This document shows, piece by piece, positions 9,423 to 16,316 of a stretch of DNA of 64,000 bases. This stretch comes from Paraburkholderia bryophila (GTDB taxonomy: Bacteria > Pseudomonadota > Gammaproteobacteria > Burkholderiales > Burkholderiaceae). The position numbers and the translations under genes were made by a program. The stretch is from the NCBI RefSeq assembly GCF_013409255.1, contig NZ_JACCAS010000001.1, positions 3,968,001 through 4,032,000 on the forward strand. Reading direction: 5' to 3'. Position 1 is the first letter of the stretch. Each line of letters starts with the position of its first letter. The notes below the pieces were generated by a model. The model was not told the DNA's origin, searched no databases, and saw only the letters and a list, made by a program, of their open reading frames with translations.

Positions 9423-10859
9423 TCAGAATGTGTAGGGAAAGCGCACGCCGACCACGAAGTTCGGCGCGTCCGGCGTCAGGCCGACCGAGACCGAACCGTT
9501 GATGGTCAGGTGCTTGTTCACCACGTGGTTCAGCCCGAAATTCAGCGCGGCCGCGGTGGTCTCGCTGCCCGGCACCTTCGAGTACGAGCCGCCCGGCGCG
9601 CGCGTCTTCGACTCCGGTTCGAGTGCCATCGTGTACGAGATGCTGGCCGAGTCCTTGTCGGAGAACGCGAGCGCGACGCCGCCGCCGAACTGCACGACGT
9701 CGCCGAGCTTGACCGTCGCCGGTTCGGTTTGTCCCTGCACCGACGAGATATCCGCGAACGAACGGGCGACGTTATACGTGTACGACAGGCTGCCGAACAG
9801 CACCACCGGGTCGTAGGTCTTCAACAGCGAGACGCCGGCCGTGACGTTCCACATGCCGGTGCCCGTGGGCAGCTTGTTCGGCGCCACCAGGTTGGTGTTG
9901 TTGGCGTCCACCTGCACCAGCTTCTGGCCGAACGGCGAGGTGCCGGTCGGCGCCTTGATGCGCAGACTGCCGACCACGTCGGGCAGGCTGTTGGTCTCTT
10001 TCAGGAACTGGTAGTAGATCCCGAAGTTGATGTCGCCGACATTGCTGCCGTTCACCGACGCGTCCGACAGTGTGTTCGCTGCGCCGCCCGCGCCGCCGAC
10101 AATGAAGTTGCTATGCCGGTAGATGTACGGTACGTCGACGTCGATACTCATGCGGTCGGTCAGACCGTAGCGCGTATCGAGATCGGCCATCACCTGGTGC
10201 GACTTGGTCTCACCGAGGTTGATGTTGCCGAGGAAAATCGCGTCGAGCGCGAGGAAGCCCGACAACTGCAACTGGCGGCGATCGTAGTAGGTGTCGCTAA
10301 TGCCCCAGTCCAGCGTCAGCTTATGGTCGAAGAGCGGCGCGTGTTCGCGTTGCACGACGGCTTCTTCGGCTTGCGTGCGCACCGGTTCGTTGGCTTTCTG
10401 GGTCGTGCCGATCGCGCCGCTGCCGTCGGTAGCGGCGGGCAGGCCGCCCGCGCTGTTGCCCTCGGGCGCCGGCGGGTAGACGGGCACGCCGGTGGCGGTG
10501 CCCGTGTTCCCGCCTGGCGCCGGGACGCCCGGATTGACCTGGGCGAGCGGCGGCAACGGCACCGGCAGCCCGTCGGCGCCGGGCTGTTCGGCCACCGCTT
10601 CGCTGCCGGCCGGCGCGCCGTAGCCCGGCATGCCGCGGCCGCGCTGCGCCATCTCGAGATTGGTGACTTGCGTTTCGAGTGAATGGATCTGTCGCTGCTG
10701 CTCGTCGACGACCCGCATCAACGTGTTCAGACGGTCTTCTACCGATTGTCCCGCCAGCGCCTGGGCGCCGGCACTTTGCGAAAGCGCGAATAGCAGGACG
10801 GCGGCTGGAATGGCCGCCAGTGCCATGCGCGGCATTCTGGTCGATGAAAAATTGTTCAT
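9423..10859 (-). CDS. fapF: FapF-like outer membrane amyloid exporter
   Basis: 478 residues. There is a signal peptide to about residue 33, a coiled coil (40-72, EDRLNTLMRVVDEQQRQIHS...), then a P/G-rich linker to about 165. The C-terminal beta-barrel has alternating hydrophobic strands and ends FVVGVRFPYTF with the terminal phenylalanine typical of outer membrane proteins. Pseudomonas FapF has this same order and forms the pore that secretes the amyloid subunits. The assignment is supported by neighbours encoding Fap-repeat proteins and a C39 peptidase. A generic outer membrane transporter annotation is the alternative. Confidence 0.8.
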   Translation of the reverse strand: MNNFSSTRMPRMALAAIPAAVLLFALSQSAGAQALAGQSVEDRLNTLMRVVDEQQRQIHSLETQVTNLEMAQRGRGMPGYGAPAGSEAVAEQPGADGLPVPLPPLAQVNPGVPAPGGNTGTATGVPVYPPAPEGNSAGGLPAATDGSGAIGTTQKANEPVRTQAEEAVVQREHAPLFDHKLTLDWGISDTYYDRRQLQLSGFLALDAIFLGNINLGETKSHQVMADLDTRYGLTDRMSIDVDVPYIYRHSNFIVGGAGGAANTLSDASVNGSNVGDINFGIYYQFLKETNSLPDVVGSLRIKAPTGTSPFGQKLVQVDANNTNLVAPNKLPTGTGMWNVTAGVSLLKTYDPVVLFGSLSYTYNVARSFADISSVQGQTEPATVKLGDVVQFGGGVALAFSDKDSASISYTMALEPESKTRAPGGSYSKVPGSETTAAALNFGLNHVVNKHLTINGSVSVGLTPDAPNFVVGVRFPYTF

Positions 10860-10942
10860 TTTGTGTTCCCCCGGTGTTCCGGCGGCACGCCGTCCGTTGC
10901 CGGCCGGCGCGCTACCGTATCTTTACTGCTGGTCCTACGGTT

Positions 10943-10960
10943 GACGGGTGGCGGCCCGTC
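10943..10960 (-). promoter_or_regulatory. Hairpin in the 104-bp gap before fapF
   Basis: GACGGG/CCCGTC stem with a six-base loop directly after the stop of the upstream gene, with no T-run. Possibly a processing or partial-attenuation element; function unknown. Confidence 0.4.
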
Positions 10961-10963
10961 ACG

Positions 10964-11764
10964 TCATCTCCGGTTTTGCAGCGCTTGCAGTACGCCTAAC
11001 TGACGGATCATCGCGGCTGACATTTGCTGCGTCTGCAAACTCAACTGCAATGCGTTGGCGACTTGCTGGTTATTGCCTGCAATCTGTAGTAACTGGGCGA
11101 TCTGCCCGTTGCCTGGCGTGATGGTCTGGGTGGCGAGCCCAGCCGGTGTTTGTAATGCGACGCTAATGCCATTGCTGCCGAACGTGATGCCGGCTTTAAC
11201 CGAGCCGGTCGAATTGCTGGCCGCTGCTGACGGGACATTGGCGGCGCCCCCCAGAATCACGGCGTTATTATTGAAATCGATGATGGCCGAGTTGGAACCC
11301 GTGTTCTTATCGCCCGCGACCTGGGTGACTTGCGACACCCCGTTGACCGACATGTTTTGTCCACCGGTGGCTTGAGCGTTCGGGTTGGCGCCCGAGTTGC
11401 CGCCGGTGCCCCCCGTGACGCTCGCCATTGAATTGACAGCGGTGGTGACCTGTCCGACGGCGTTCTGCACCGCCGAAAGCGTGCCCTGGGCGAGGGCGGT
11501 CACGCCGTTGGGCAACTGCCATTGCGAAATGACGTTCAGCACGAAACCGGAAATCATCGTGCCGCCGGCGTATTTGCCGGTCTGGGTCGCGAGCACATCG
11601 TCGCCGACCATCTGCACCTTGAGGGCTGCGACGTCGGTATCGTGAGCGGCGAGAAATTCAGGCACCGGTGGCGAGCCGGTGCCTTGTGCCGCATGGGCGC
11701 TGCTGGTCAGGCCGCACATCAAGGTGCAGATTGCGAGCCCGAGCTGAGTGAGGTGTTGCTTCAT
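10964..11764 (-). CDS. Secreted Fap-cluster protein between fapD and fapF (FapE position)
   Basis: 266 residues with a clear signal peptide (MKQHLTQLGLAICTLMCGLTSSAHA). The mature protein has a conserved-looking segment around residues 50-80 (VGDDVLATQTGKYAGGTMISG, then VLNVISQW) and a G/N/T-rich middle. The C-terminus is Q/N/L-rich (QLLQIAGNNQQVANALQLS). Starts 7 bp after fapD. By position between the C39 peptidase and the exporter it corresponds to FapE, but I do not recognise the sequence well enough to name it. The DDxLA...G segment resembles one in the first gene of the operon. Confidence 0.75.
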   Translation of the reverse strand: MKQHLTQLGLAICTLMCGLTSSAHAAQGTGSPPVPEFLAAHDTDVAALKVQMVGDDVLATQTGKYAGGTMISGFVLNVISQWQLPNGVTALAQGTLSAVQNAVGQVTTAVNSMASVTGGTGGNSGANPNAQATGGQNMSVNGVSQVTQVAGDKNTGSNSAIIDFNNNAVILGGAANVPSAAASNSTGSVKAGITFGSNGISVALQTPAGLATQTITPGNGQIAQLLQIAGNNQQVANALQLSLQTQQMSAAMIRQLGVLQALQNRR

Positions 11765-11771
11765 GGTTGAG

Positions 11772-12485
11772 TCAGAACAGGTCTGCCTTGATCAAGCCGT
11801 ACTCGACAAAGGGAGTCGCAGCGGTGCCGTTAGCCAGCGCGTTGGCGCGCAGCTTCAGCGCGAGCGACTCGTTGTCCTGCAAGAGCGGTGAATCCTCCCT
11901 GAAGGGTTTGCCGAGGACCGCGAAGACGAGACCGTTCCAGGTCTTCGCGAAGTCCTCCTGCATCACGATGCGATTGCCCAGCGCCGGATCCGCAATGAAG
12001 ATGCGGCCTTGCTCGGCGTGCTTGACGATCACGAAGTGTTCGTACCCGTCGATGTTCATCAACACCATCACGGGAATCTGTAAATGCTGGAGTGCGTCGA
12101 CGGTGACCCGGAAGCCGCGGCCGCGCATGCCGATGGTCTCGACGAACTTCTTCATGTCGAGCATCGAGAAGCCATTCTTGACCACCACTTCGGGCGTGGA
12201 GAACACCATCATCCGGCGGATCAGTTCGGTCTCCGGAATGTCGATGCCGTAGCCGAATTTGAGGAGGGTCGCAAGCGCCGCCGCACCGCAGCTGTAGTCG
12301 AACTGCTGATTGACGATGTGGCTGTAACGGATGTCCTTCATCGAACGAACCGTCTTCGTCAACGGCACGCCCGCGAAGGTGGACGTGTCGATGCTCGCCT
12401 GCGCGTAAGTCTGGTCCACGCACAACGTGCAGCTTGCCAACGCTACGGTGAAGCGTAGCGCCGGGAACCCCTTGAACCCGGACAT
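11772..12485 (-). CDS. fapD: C39-family cysteine peptidase, FapD-like
   Basis: 237 residues; signal peptide to about residue 28. The papain-like C39 fold has Gln60/61 and Cys66 in NQQFDYSCGAAALATLL, His150 in GYEHFVIVKH and Asp166 in IADPALGNR, a complete catalytic set. FapD is thought to process or assist export of Fap proteins from the periplasm. There is no ABC transporter fusion, unlike bacteriocin exporters. It follows the fapC-like gene after a 105-bp gap with a very strong hairpin. Identity as a C39 peptidase is strong; the FapD name rests on context. Confidence 0.85.
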   Translation of the reverse strand: MSGFKGFPALRFTVALASCTLCVDQTYAQASIDTSTFAGVPLTKTVRSMKDIRYSHIVNQQFDYSCGAAALATLLKFGYGIDIPETELIRRMMVFSTPEVVVKNGFSMLDMKKFVETIGMRGRGFRVTVDALQHLQIPVMVLMNIDGYEHFVIVKHAEQGRIFIADPALGNRIVMQEDFAKTWNGLVFAVLGKPFREDSPLLQDNESLALKLRANALANGTAATPFVEYGLIKADLF

Positions 12486-12507
12486 GCTGGTCTCCTGCTT
12501 TGTGGTC

Positions 12508-12536
12508 GCGCCGGCCGCTTCGATGGCGGCCGGCGC
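12508..12536 (-). promoter_or_regulatory. Strong 11-bp hairpin between fapC and fapD
   Basis: GCGCCGGCCGC / GCGGCCGGCGC, a perfect 11-bp stem with a seven-base loop and no T-run, 55 bp after the fapC stop and 22 bp before the fapD start. It may protect the upstream amyloid message from 3' decay or attenuate downstream genes. Inference only. Confidence 0.6.
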
Positions 12537-12590
12537 TTCCTCCCTGCTGCTTTTCTGGCTTCTTCTACCCGCTGTCGCGGTGCTGTCAGC

Positions 12591-13982
12591 TTAGTGACCG
12601 CTGTTCAGCGCTGCGATCGCGAGGCCGTTGTGTTGCAGGTTGCCCGCGCCACCGGCAATGTTCACGCCGATGTTGCCCGACGCGTTCATCAAAGCGCCTG
12701 CGCCCAGCATCGCGGTACCCTGGAATTGACCCTTGACCGACATGCTGGCGGTTTGCGAGTTGTCATCCGTGGCGACCATTGCCGTGGTTTCGGCATTCAT
12801 CGGCGTGGTCGTCGTCACTGCACCGGCGAGGCTGTTGTTCTGCACGTTGCCGATACCCGACGAGACGTTCACCCCGACATTGCCCGACACGCTTTGCAGC
12901 GAGTTGTCGCCGATCGACGCATTCAGATTGAAGTTGTTGATCTTGGCGGTGCCGGCCGAGCTTTGCGTGTTGAAGATCTGCGCATTGCCGAACACGTTGC
13001 CGACGTCGACCGAAGCGAGCGACACGTCGTTGCTTTGAGCGTTGTCGATACCTTCCGTGATGTTGATGCCGAGATTGCCCGAGACACCGTTGGCGGCGCC
13101 GTTGCCGGTCGTGGCGTTCAGCGTACCGGCGGCTTGCGTGTTGATGTGCTGCGTCACGGAGCCTTTGACCGTCACGTCGGTCGTGGCGAGGCTGGCGTCG
13201 ATACCCCATGCTGCGCCGTAGGCGTCGGTGGAAGACGAGGAGCTCTTCGAATAGCTGGACGACTGTTCGCCGACCGCGGCGTAGCCGGAGCCCTGGCTAG
13301 CCTTGTAGCCCCACACCTTGCCTTGTCCCGAACCTTCGCTGGCTTCGAAGCCGCCCGCTACACCTGCCGAGTTGGCATAGCTCGATTCGTTGTAGCCGGC
13401 CGAGAATCCGCCGCTTGCATGAGCCGAGCCTTCGCCGAAGAACGGCGTATTGAAGCCCTGATAGTTGTAGCTGCCGCCGATCGAGCCACCGGCCGCGATA
13501 TGGCCGCCGGAGTTCTGGCTGGTGTGGCTGAAGCCGCCTTCAATACCGGCTGCCTGCTGGCTGAACGAATAGCCGCCGCCTTGCACCGCGCTGCTCTGGC
13601 TGCCGTACACATAACCGGCCGACGCCTGAGCGCCTTGCGAGCTGGACGATTTCGACGAATGGCTTTGCGTCAGCACGGCGTATGCAACGCCGCCGCCGAC
13701 GACCGACGACGAGTTGTTATTCACCGACGTCGTCACGTGGCCGCTCGTGTAGCTCTGGGCTTGCGGGTCGAGCGACGCGTTGACGTTGACCATCTGGCTG
13801 TTGTTGATCACCGCGCCGGCCGTGCTGGACACGTGCACGCAACCGTACAGGCCAACCAGACCTTCGACGCCGACCGCTTCACCGACCAGCGTGGCATTGA
13901 ACAGGTAGACGTTATGCGGTGCGGCAAAGGCGCTGCCGGATGCGGCAACGAGGACGGCTGCGGCAATAAGAGTGCGCTTCAT
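12591..13982 (-). CDS. fapC: FapC-like major amyloid subunit
   Basis: 463 residues; signal peptide MKRTLIAAAVLVAASGSAFA. Three copies of the 18-residue Fap repeat lie in the C-terminal half: SGNLGINITEGIDNAQSN (301-318), SGNVGVNVSSGIGNVQNN (366-383) and SGNIGVNIAGGAGNLQHN (435-452), separated by variable linkers. Residues about 105-255 are an extraordinary S/G/Y/Q-rich low-complexity tract. One cysteine only (near 48), so the C-terminal CxxC I recall in Pseudomonas FapC is absent. The repeats stack as beta-strands in Fap fibrils. Being the longest repeat protein, it is the likely main fibril component. Confidence 0.82.
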   Translation of the reverse strand: MKRTLIAAAVLVAASGSAFAAPHNVYLFNATLVGEAVGVEGLVGLYGCVHVSSTAGAVINNSQMVNVNASLDPQAQSYTSGHVTTSVNNNSSSVVGGGVAYAVLTQSHSSKSSSSQGAQASAGYVYGSQSSAVQGGGYSFSQQAAGIEGGFSHTSQNSGGHIAAGGSIGGSYNYQGFNTPFFGEGSAHASGGFSAGYNESSYANSAGVAGGFEASEGSGQGKVWGYKASQGSGYAAVGEQSSSYSKSSSSSTDAYGAAWGIDASLATTDVTVKGSVTQHINTQAAGTLNATTGNGAANGVSGNLGINITEGIDNAQSNDVSLASVDVGNVFGNAQIFNTQSSAGTAKINNFNLNASIGDNSLQSVSGNVGVNVSSGIGNVQNNSLAGAVTTTTPMNAETTAMVATDDNSQTASMSVKGQFQGTAMLGAGALMNASGNIGVNIAGGAGNLQHNGLAIAALNSGH

Positions 13983-14008
13983 GATTCGCTCCGATACTTT
14001 AAGTGTGG

Positions 14009-14653
14009 TCAGTTAAAAAAAGTGCCCGCCGGGGGACGGAGCACAAAACTGTTTGCCGTGGCATTACCGGCGCCGGCTGTCTGGTTGATCTGCACGATCC
14101 CGCTGACGTTCTTGAAGGCATCGCTGGAGATGTTGGCTTCGCGGACGCTATGAACCCCGATGGATTGACCCAGACTTCCGTTTTTCGGGGCCGTCGCGGA
14201 TAGCTCCCCATCCGAGACGGTCTCGACTCCGAGCACAGCGGCGGTCCCGATCTGGGTGCTGTTGCGCTGCAGATTCCCTGCTCCGGCGGACTGGTTCACC
14301 AGTACCGCGCCGGATGTATTCGAAAAAGCGTTGGCTTCGATCGACGCCCGCGCCGTCGTGACCTTCGCGGCGACGCTCGCGCTTTGTGTGCCGACGTTGG
14401 CATTACCGACCGAGCCACCGTTTGTCAGCGTGATCTGATTGGCCTGCGCGTTGTCGAGGCCGGCCGTTTCGTTGACCGCGAACGCGCCGGTGACACCCGC
14501 GCCGGCCCCGTTGCCGATGGTCGCGTTGGCGCCGACGGTCGGCACCGCTTGCGCATGCACCTGGCCGGCCAGCAGCGTCACGCCGCCCAAGCACAGGCAC
14601 AGCGCGGTATGCAGTGAACGCAAGCGCGGTGAACGCGAGTTGAGCGGGTTCAT
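14009..14653 (-). CDS. fapB: FapB-like minor/nucleator amyloid subunit
   Basis: 214 residues; signal peptide ending VHA near residue 34. Three 18-residue Fap repeats: TGAFAVNETAGLDNAQAN (55-72), SGAVLVNQSAGAGNLQRN (114-131) and SGIVQINQTAGAGNATAN (184-201), joined by short linkers. This three-repeat, short-linker layout is that of FapB, proposed to nucleate or join FapC fibrils. Its start overlaps the stop of the upstream gene by 4 bp, and the fapC-like gene starts 26 bp after its stop. The repeat match to the neighbouring gene is visible directly. Confidence 0.82.
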   Translation of the reverse strand: MNPLNSRSPRLRSLHTALCLCLGGVTLLAGQVHAQAVPTVGANATIGNGAGAGVTGAFAVNETAGLDNAQANQITLTNGGSVGNANVGTQSASVAAKVTTARASIEANAFSNTSGAVLVNQSAGAGNLQRNSTQIGTAAVLGVETVSDGELSATAPKNGSLGQSIGVHSVREANISSDAFKNVSGIVQINQTAGAGNATANSFVLRPPAGTFFN

Positions 14654-15189
14654 TTCAAACCTCCGAGCGAGCCGCTCAGCGCGTTCGACAGCGGCGCCAG
14701 CGCGCCGGTCACCGACGAGGTGATCGTGCCGCCGATCCCGGGCCCGGGCAGGCCGATGCCGCCCGCGTTCAGCGCGACGTTGTTGCCGGTTGACTTGCCG
14801 CTCAGGATTTGCGTGACCGCCTGCATGCCGGTGCCGCCGAGCACGCCGCCGTCGGCGACGCCGCTGGACCCGTGCGCATTCGTCAGATCGGTATCGCCCA
14901 CGAGTTGGGCGATCGCCGGATTGAAGGAATTGGCCGGGAAAGTGGTGGCGCGTACGGCGACCGGATCCTGATCCTTCGGCACCGGGATGAACGCGTCACG
15001 CGGCGTGACCGTGCGTTCAACGATGATGTCGCCAGGATTGACGGTCTGTTGCGCGTTGGCGCAGACGCTGAAGCATGCGGCGAGCAGGGCGGCGCTAGCC
15101 AGTGCGGCCAGAGCGGCGGGACGGCGGGCCGGGTGCGAGGTCGACAGCGGCGACCTGTGCGCGTACGGCATGCGGGTTGAGATAGTCAT
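14650..15189 (-). CDS. Secreted Fap-cluster protein, second gene
   Basis: 179 residues with a long n-region and signal peptide ending around SVCANA (about 46). The mature start NPGDIIVERTVTPRDAFIPVPKDQDPVAVRATTFPANSF looks conserved; the rest is G/S/N-rich and ends SNALSGSLGGLK. Overlaps fapB by 4 bp (ATGA), so the two are translationally coupled. The N-terminal block may belong to one of the accessory Fap families (FapA or FapE), but I cannot decide which from memory. Confidence 0.7.
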   Translation of the reverse strand: MTISTRMPYAHRSPLSTSHPARRPAALAALASAALLAACFSVCANAQQTVNPGDIIVERTVTPRDAFIPVPKDQDPVAVRATTFPANSFNPAIAQLVGDTDLTNAHGSSGVADGGVLGGTGMQAVTQILSGKSTGNNVALNAGGIGLPGPGIGGTITSSVTGALAPLSNALSGSLGGLK

Positions 15190-15272
15190 TTCGGTCCCTT
15201 GCCTTCGTCTCTGTGAGCGGGCGGCGCGCTGTGCGCGTCACCGCCGCCGGTATGCGTCGTTAATCTGTTCGG

Positions 15273-15779
15273 TTACTTTCTTTGGTAATTGGCCACGTTG
15301 CCTTGCGCCGTGCGCGCGGCGTCGACCGGAATCGGCAGCGGCGACGAGGGCGGGGCGATTTCGTCCCACAGCGTCACGCCGTTACCGTTGCCGTTGCCAC
15401 GCATCAACTGCGGCGTCGCGGCGACCATCAACATGCCGACCGCGCCGCCGCGTTGCCGCGACAACACCTGGTCGTCGAGCGAAAAATCGTTCACGGATGC
15501 ACCATCGACCGGAAGGCTCAGCACGTTGCCGGCGAGCAGGCGGAATTCGCTGGCCATCGAAGTCGTCCAGTCCGGCGCGGCTTTAACGCGGAGCGTCGCG
15601 TTCGTGAACGAGGCGAAGCCGCTGTCGTTCGAGTCGGCGGAATCGGCCAGCGTGGCGCTTTGCGCCTGGTTGGCTTGCTGGGCACGGGCGCCGGCGGGCA
15701 GCACGAACAGAGCGGCTGCGGCGCACAGTGCGGCGCAAGATGCGAGGCTGCTCAGTTCGATGCGGAAAGCGAGTCGCAT
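15273..15779 (-). CDS. First gene of the Fap cluster, secreted, with RGG motif
   Basis: 168 residues; signal peptide to about residue 33 (ARA/QQ). Residues 98-112 read NDFSLDDQVLSRQRGG, resembling the double-glycine leader sites that C39 peptidases cut; the tail is N/G-rich then P-rich. Start chosen at the ATG preceded by GGAG 7 bp upstream, and a -24/-12 site lies 28-43 bp upstream. As the first gene of the operon it occupies the FapA position, but homology is not established. Confidence 0.7.
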   Translation of the reverse strand: MRLAFRIELSSLASCAALCAAAALFVLPAGARAQQANQAQSATLADSADSNDSGFASFTNATLRVKAAPDWTTSMASEFRLLAGNVLSLPVDGASVNDFSLDDQVLSRQRGGAVGMLMVAATPQLMRGNGNGNGVTLWDEIAPPSSPLPIPVDAARTAQGNVANYQRK

Positions 15780-15806
15780 GATGTGTCTCCTTGGTGCACA
15801 GCATTT

Positions 15807-15822
15807 AGCGAAACGTGTGCCA
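15807..15822 (-). promoter_or_regulatory. Sigma-54 (-24/-12) promoter of the Fap operon
   Basis: On the minus strand the site reads TGGCACACGTTTCGCT. The -24 element TGGCAC is perfect and GG is exactly 10 bp from the GC of the -12 element (TCGC for TTGC, one mismatch). The predicted start near 15796 leaves a 16-17-nt leader with GGAG properly placed before the ATG at 15779. The GAFTGA-bearing activators at both ends of the cluster support it. Confidence 0.7.
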
Positions 15823-15896
15823 TCACTCGCAATCCATTGGTGCATCTGGATGCGACCCGCATACCCCGGAGCCAGCCTCGACAAATCGGACAAAAA

Positions 15897-15914
15897 CGTT
15901 TCAGCGCTGAAACG
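15897..15914. promoter_or_regulatory. 18-bp perfect palindrome, likely activator site
   Basis: CGTTTCAGCGCTGAAACG is a perfect inverted repeat about 85 bp upstream of the -24 element, the usual distance for a sigma-54 enhancer. It is probably bound by one or both VpsR-type activators through their Fis-like HTH. Inference from position and symmetry. Confidence 0.6.
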
Positions 15915-16132
15915 GCAGGCAGAAAATACCTATAATTTGTTAATTGCGGCGGTACGAAGTACCTTCGGGTCTACGCTAGGAAAAGCGCTTCCACTCGTGT
16001 TTTATTTGTCGGCTTAATCTCGGTGGATCGCCCGCTAAACCTTACTGGGTATGGGATTTACGATTAAATTCGCATAATTGTTTTCCAAGCGACGCGCGTA
16101 TAGTAAGCTCTCGAAAAAGAGCTTCAGATTTA

Positions 16133-16155
16133 AAAAAGCCCGCTAACGGGCCGTC
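16133..16155 (-). terminator. Orphan leftward terminator
   Basis: On the minus strand GCCCGTTAGCGGGC is followed by TTTTTT. No leftward protein gene lies upstream of it; the rightward activator starts at 16317. It would end an antisense or small RNA, or insulate the operon promoter. Confidence 0.65.
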
Positions 16156-16316
16156 TCAAACACACACGCCGCTTTCTTGGGGATCAGCTGTCCGCACGGA
16201 ATGGAATGGCCGTTCGGTTTTTGCTATTGCGCGAATCCCGAACGAGTCAGCGTGTCTGAATCTTGGTTCAGGTGCGTGCGTCATCCTTAACGTTCGTTGA
16301 CGAGAGGATCTGAATA

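Larger units (their letters stand above)
15780..16316. other. Regulatory intergenic region of the Fap cluster
   Basis: 537 bp between the first Fap gene (leftward) and the second activator (rightward), more AT-rich than its surroundings. It holds a sigma-54 site, an 18-bp palindrome, a TATAAT at 15931-15936 (+ strand, poor -35), a hairpin AAGCTCT/AGAGCTT at 16105-16124 and a leftward terminator at 16133-16155. No protein gene is convincing here. Confidence 0.7.

Noticed and set aside
12594..14153. 519-codon rightward open frame over the fapC/fapB-like genes
   Set aside because: Shadow; the leftward frames have signal peptides and regular Fap repeats.
15931..15936. TATAAT as a promoter for the divergent activator
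   Set aside because: The -35 is poor (TGAAAC) and it lies about 380 bp from the start codon; not enough to call.
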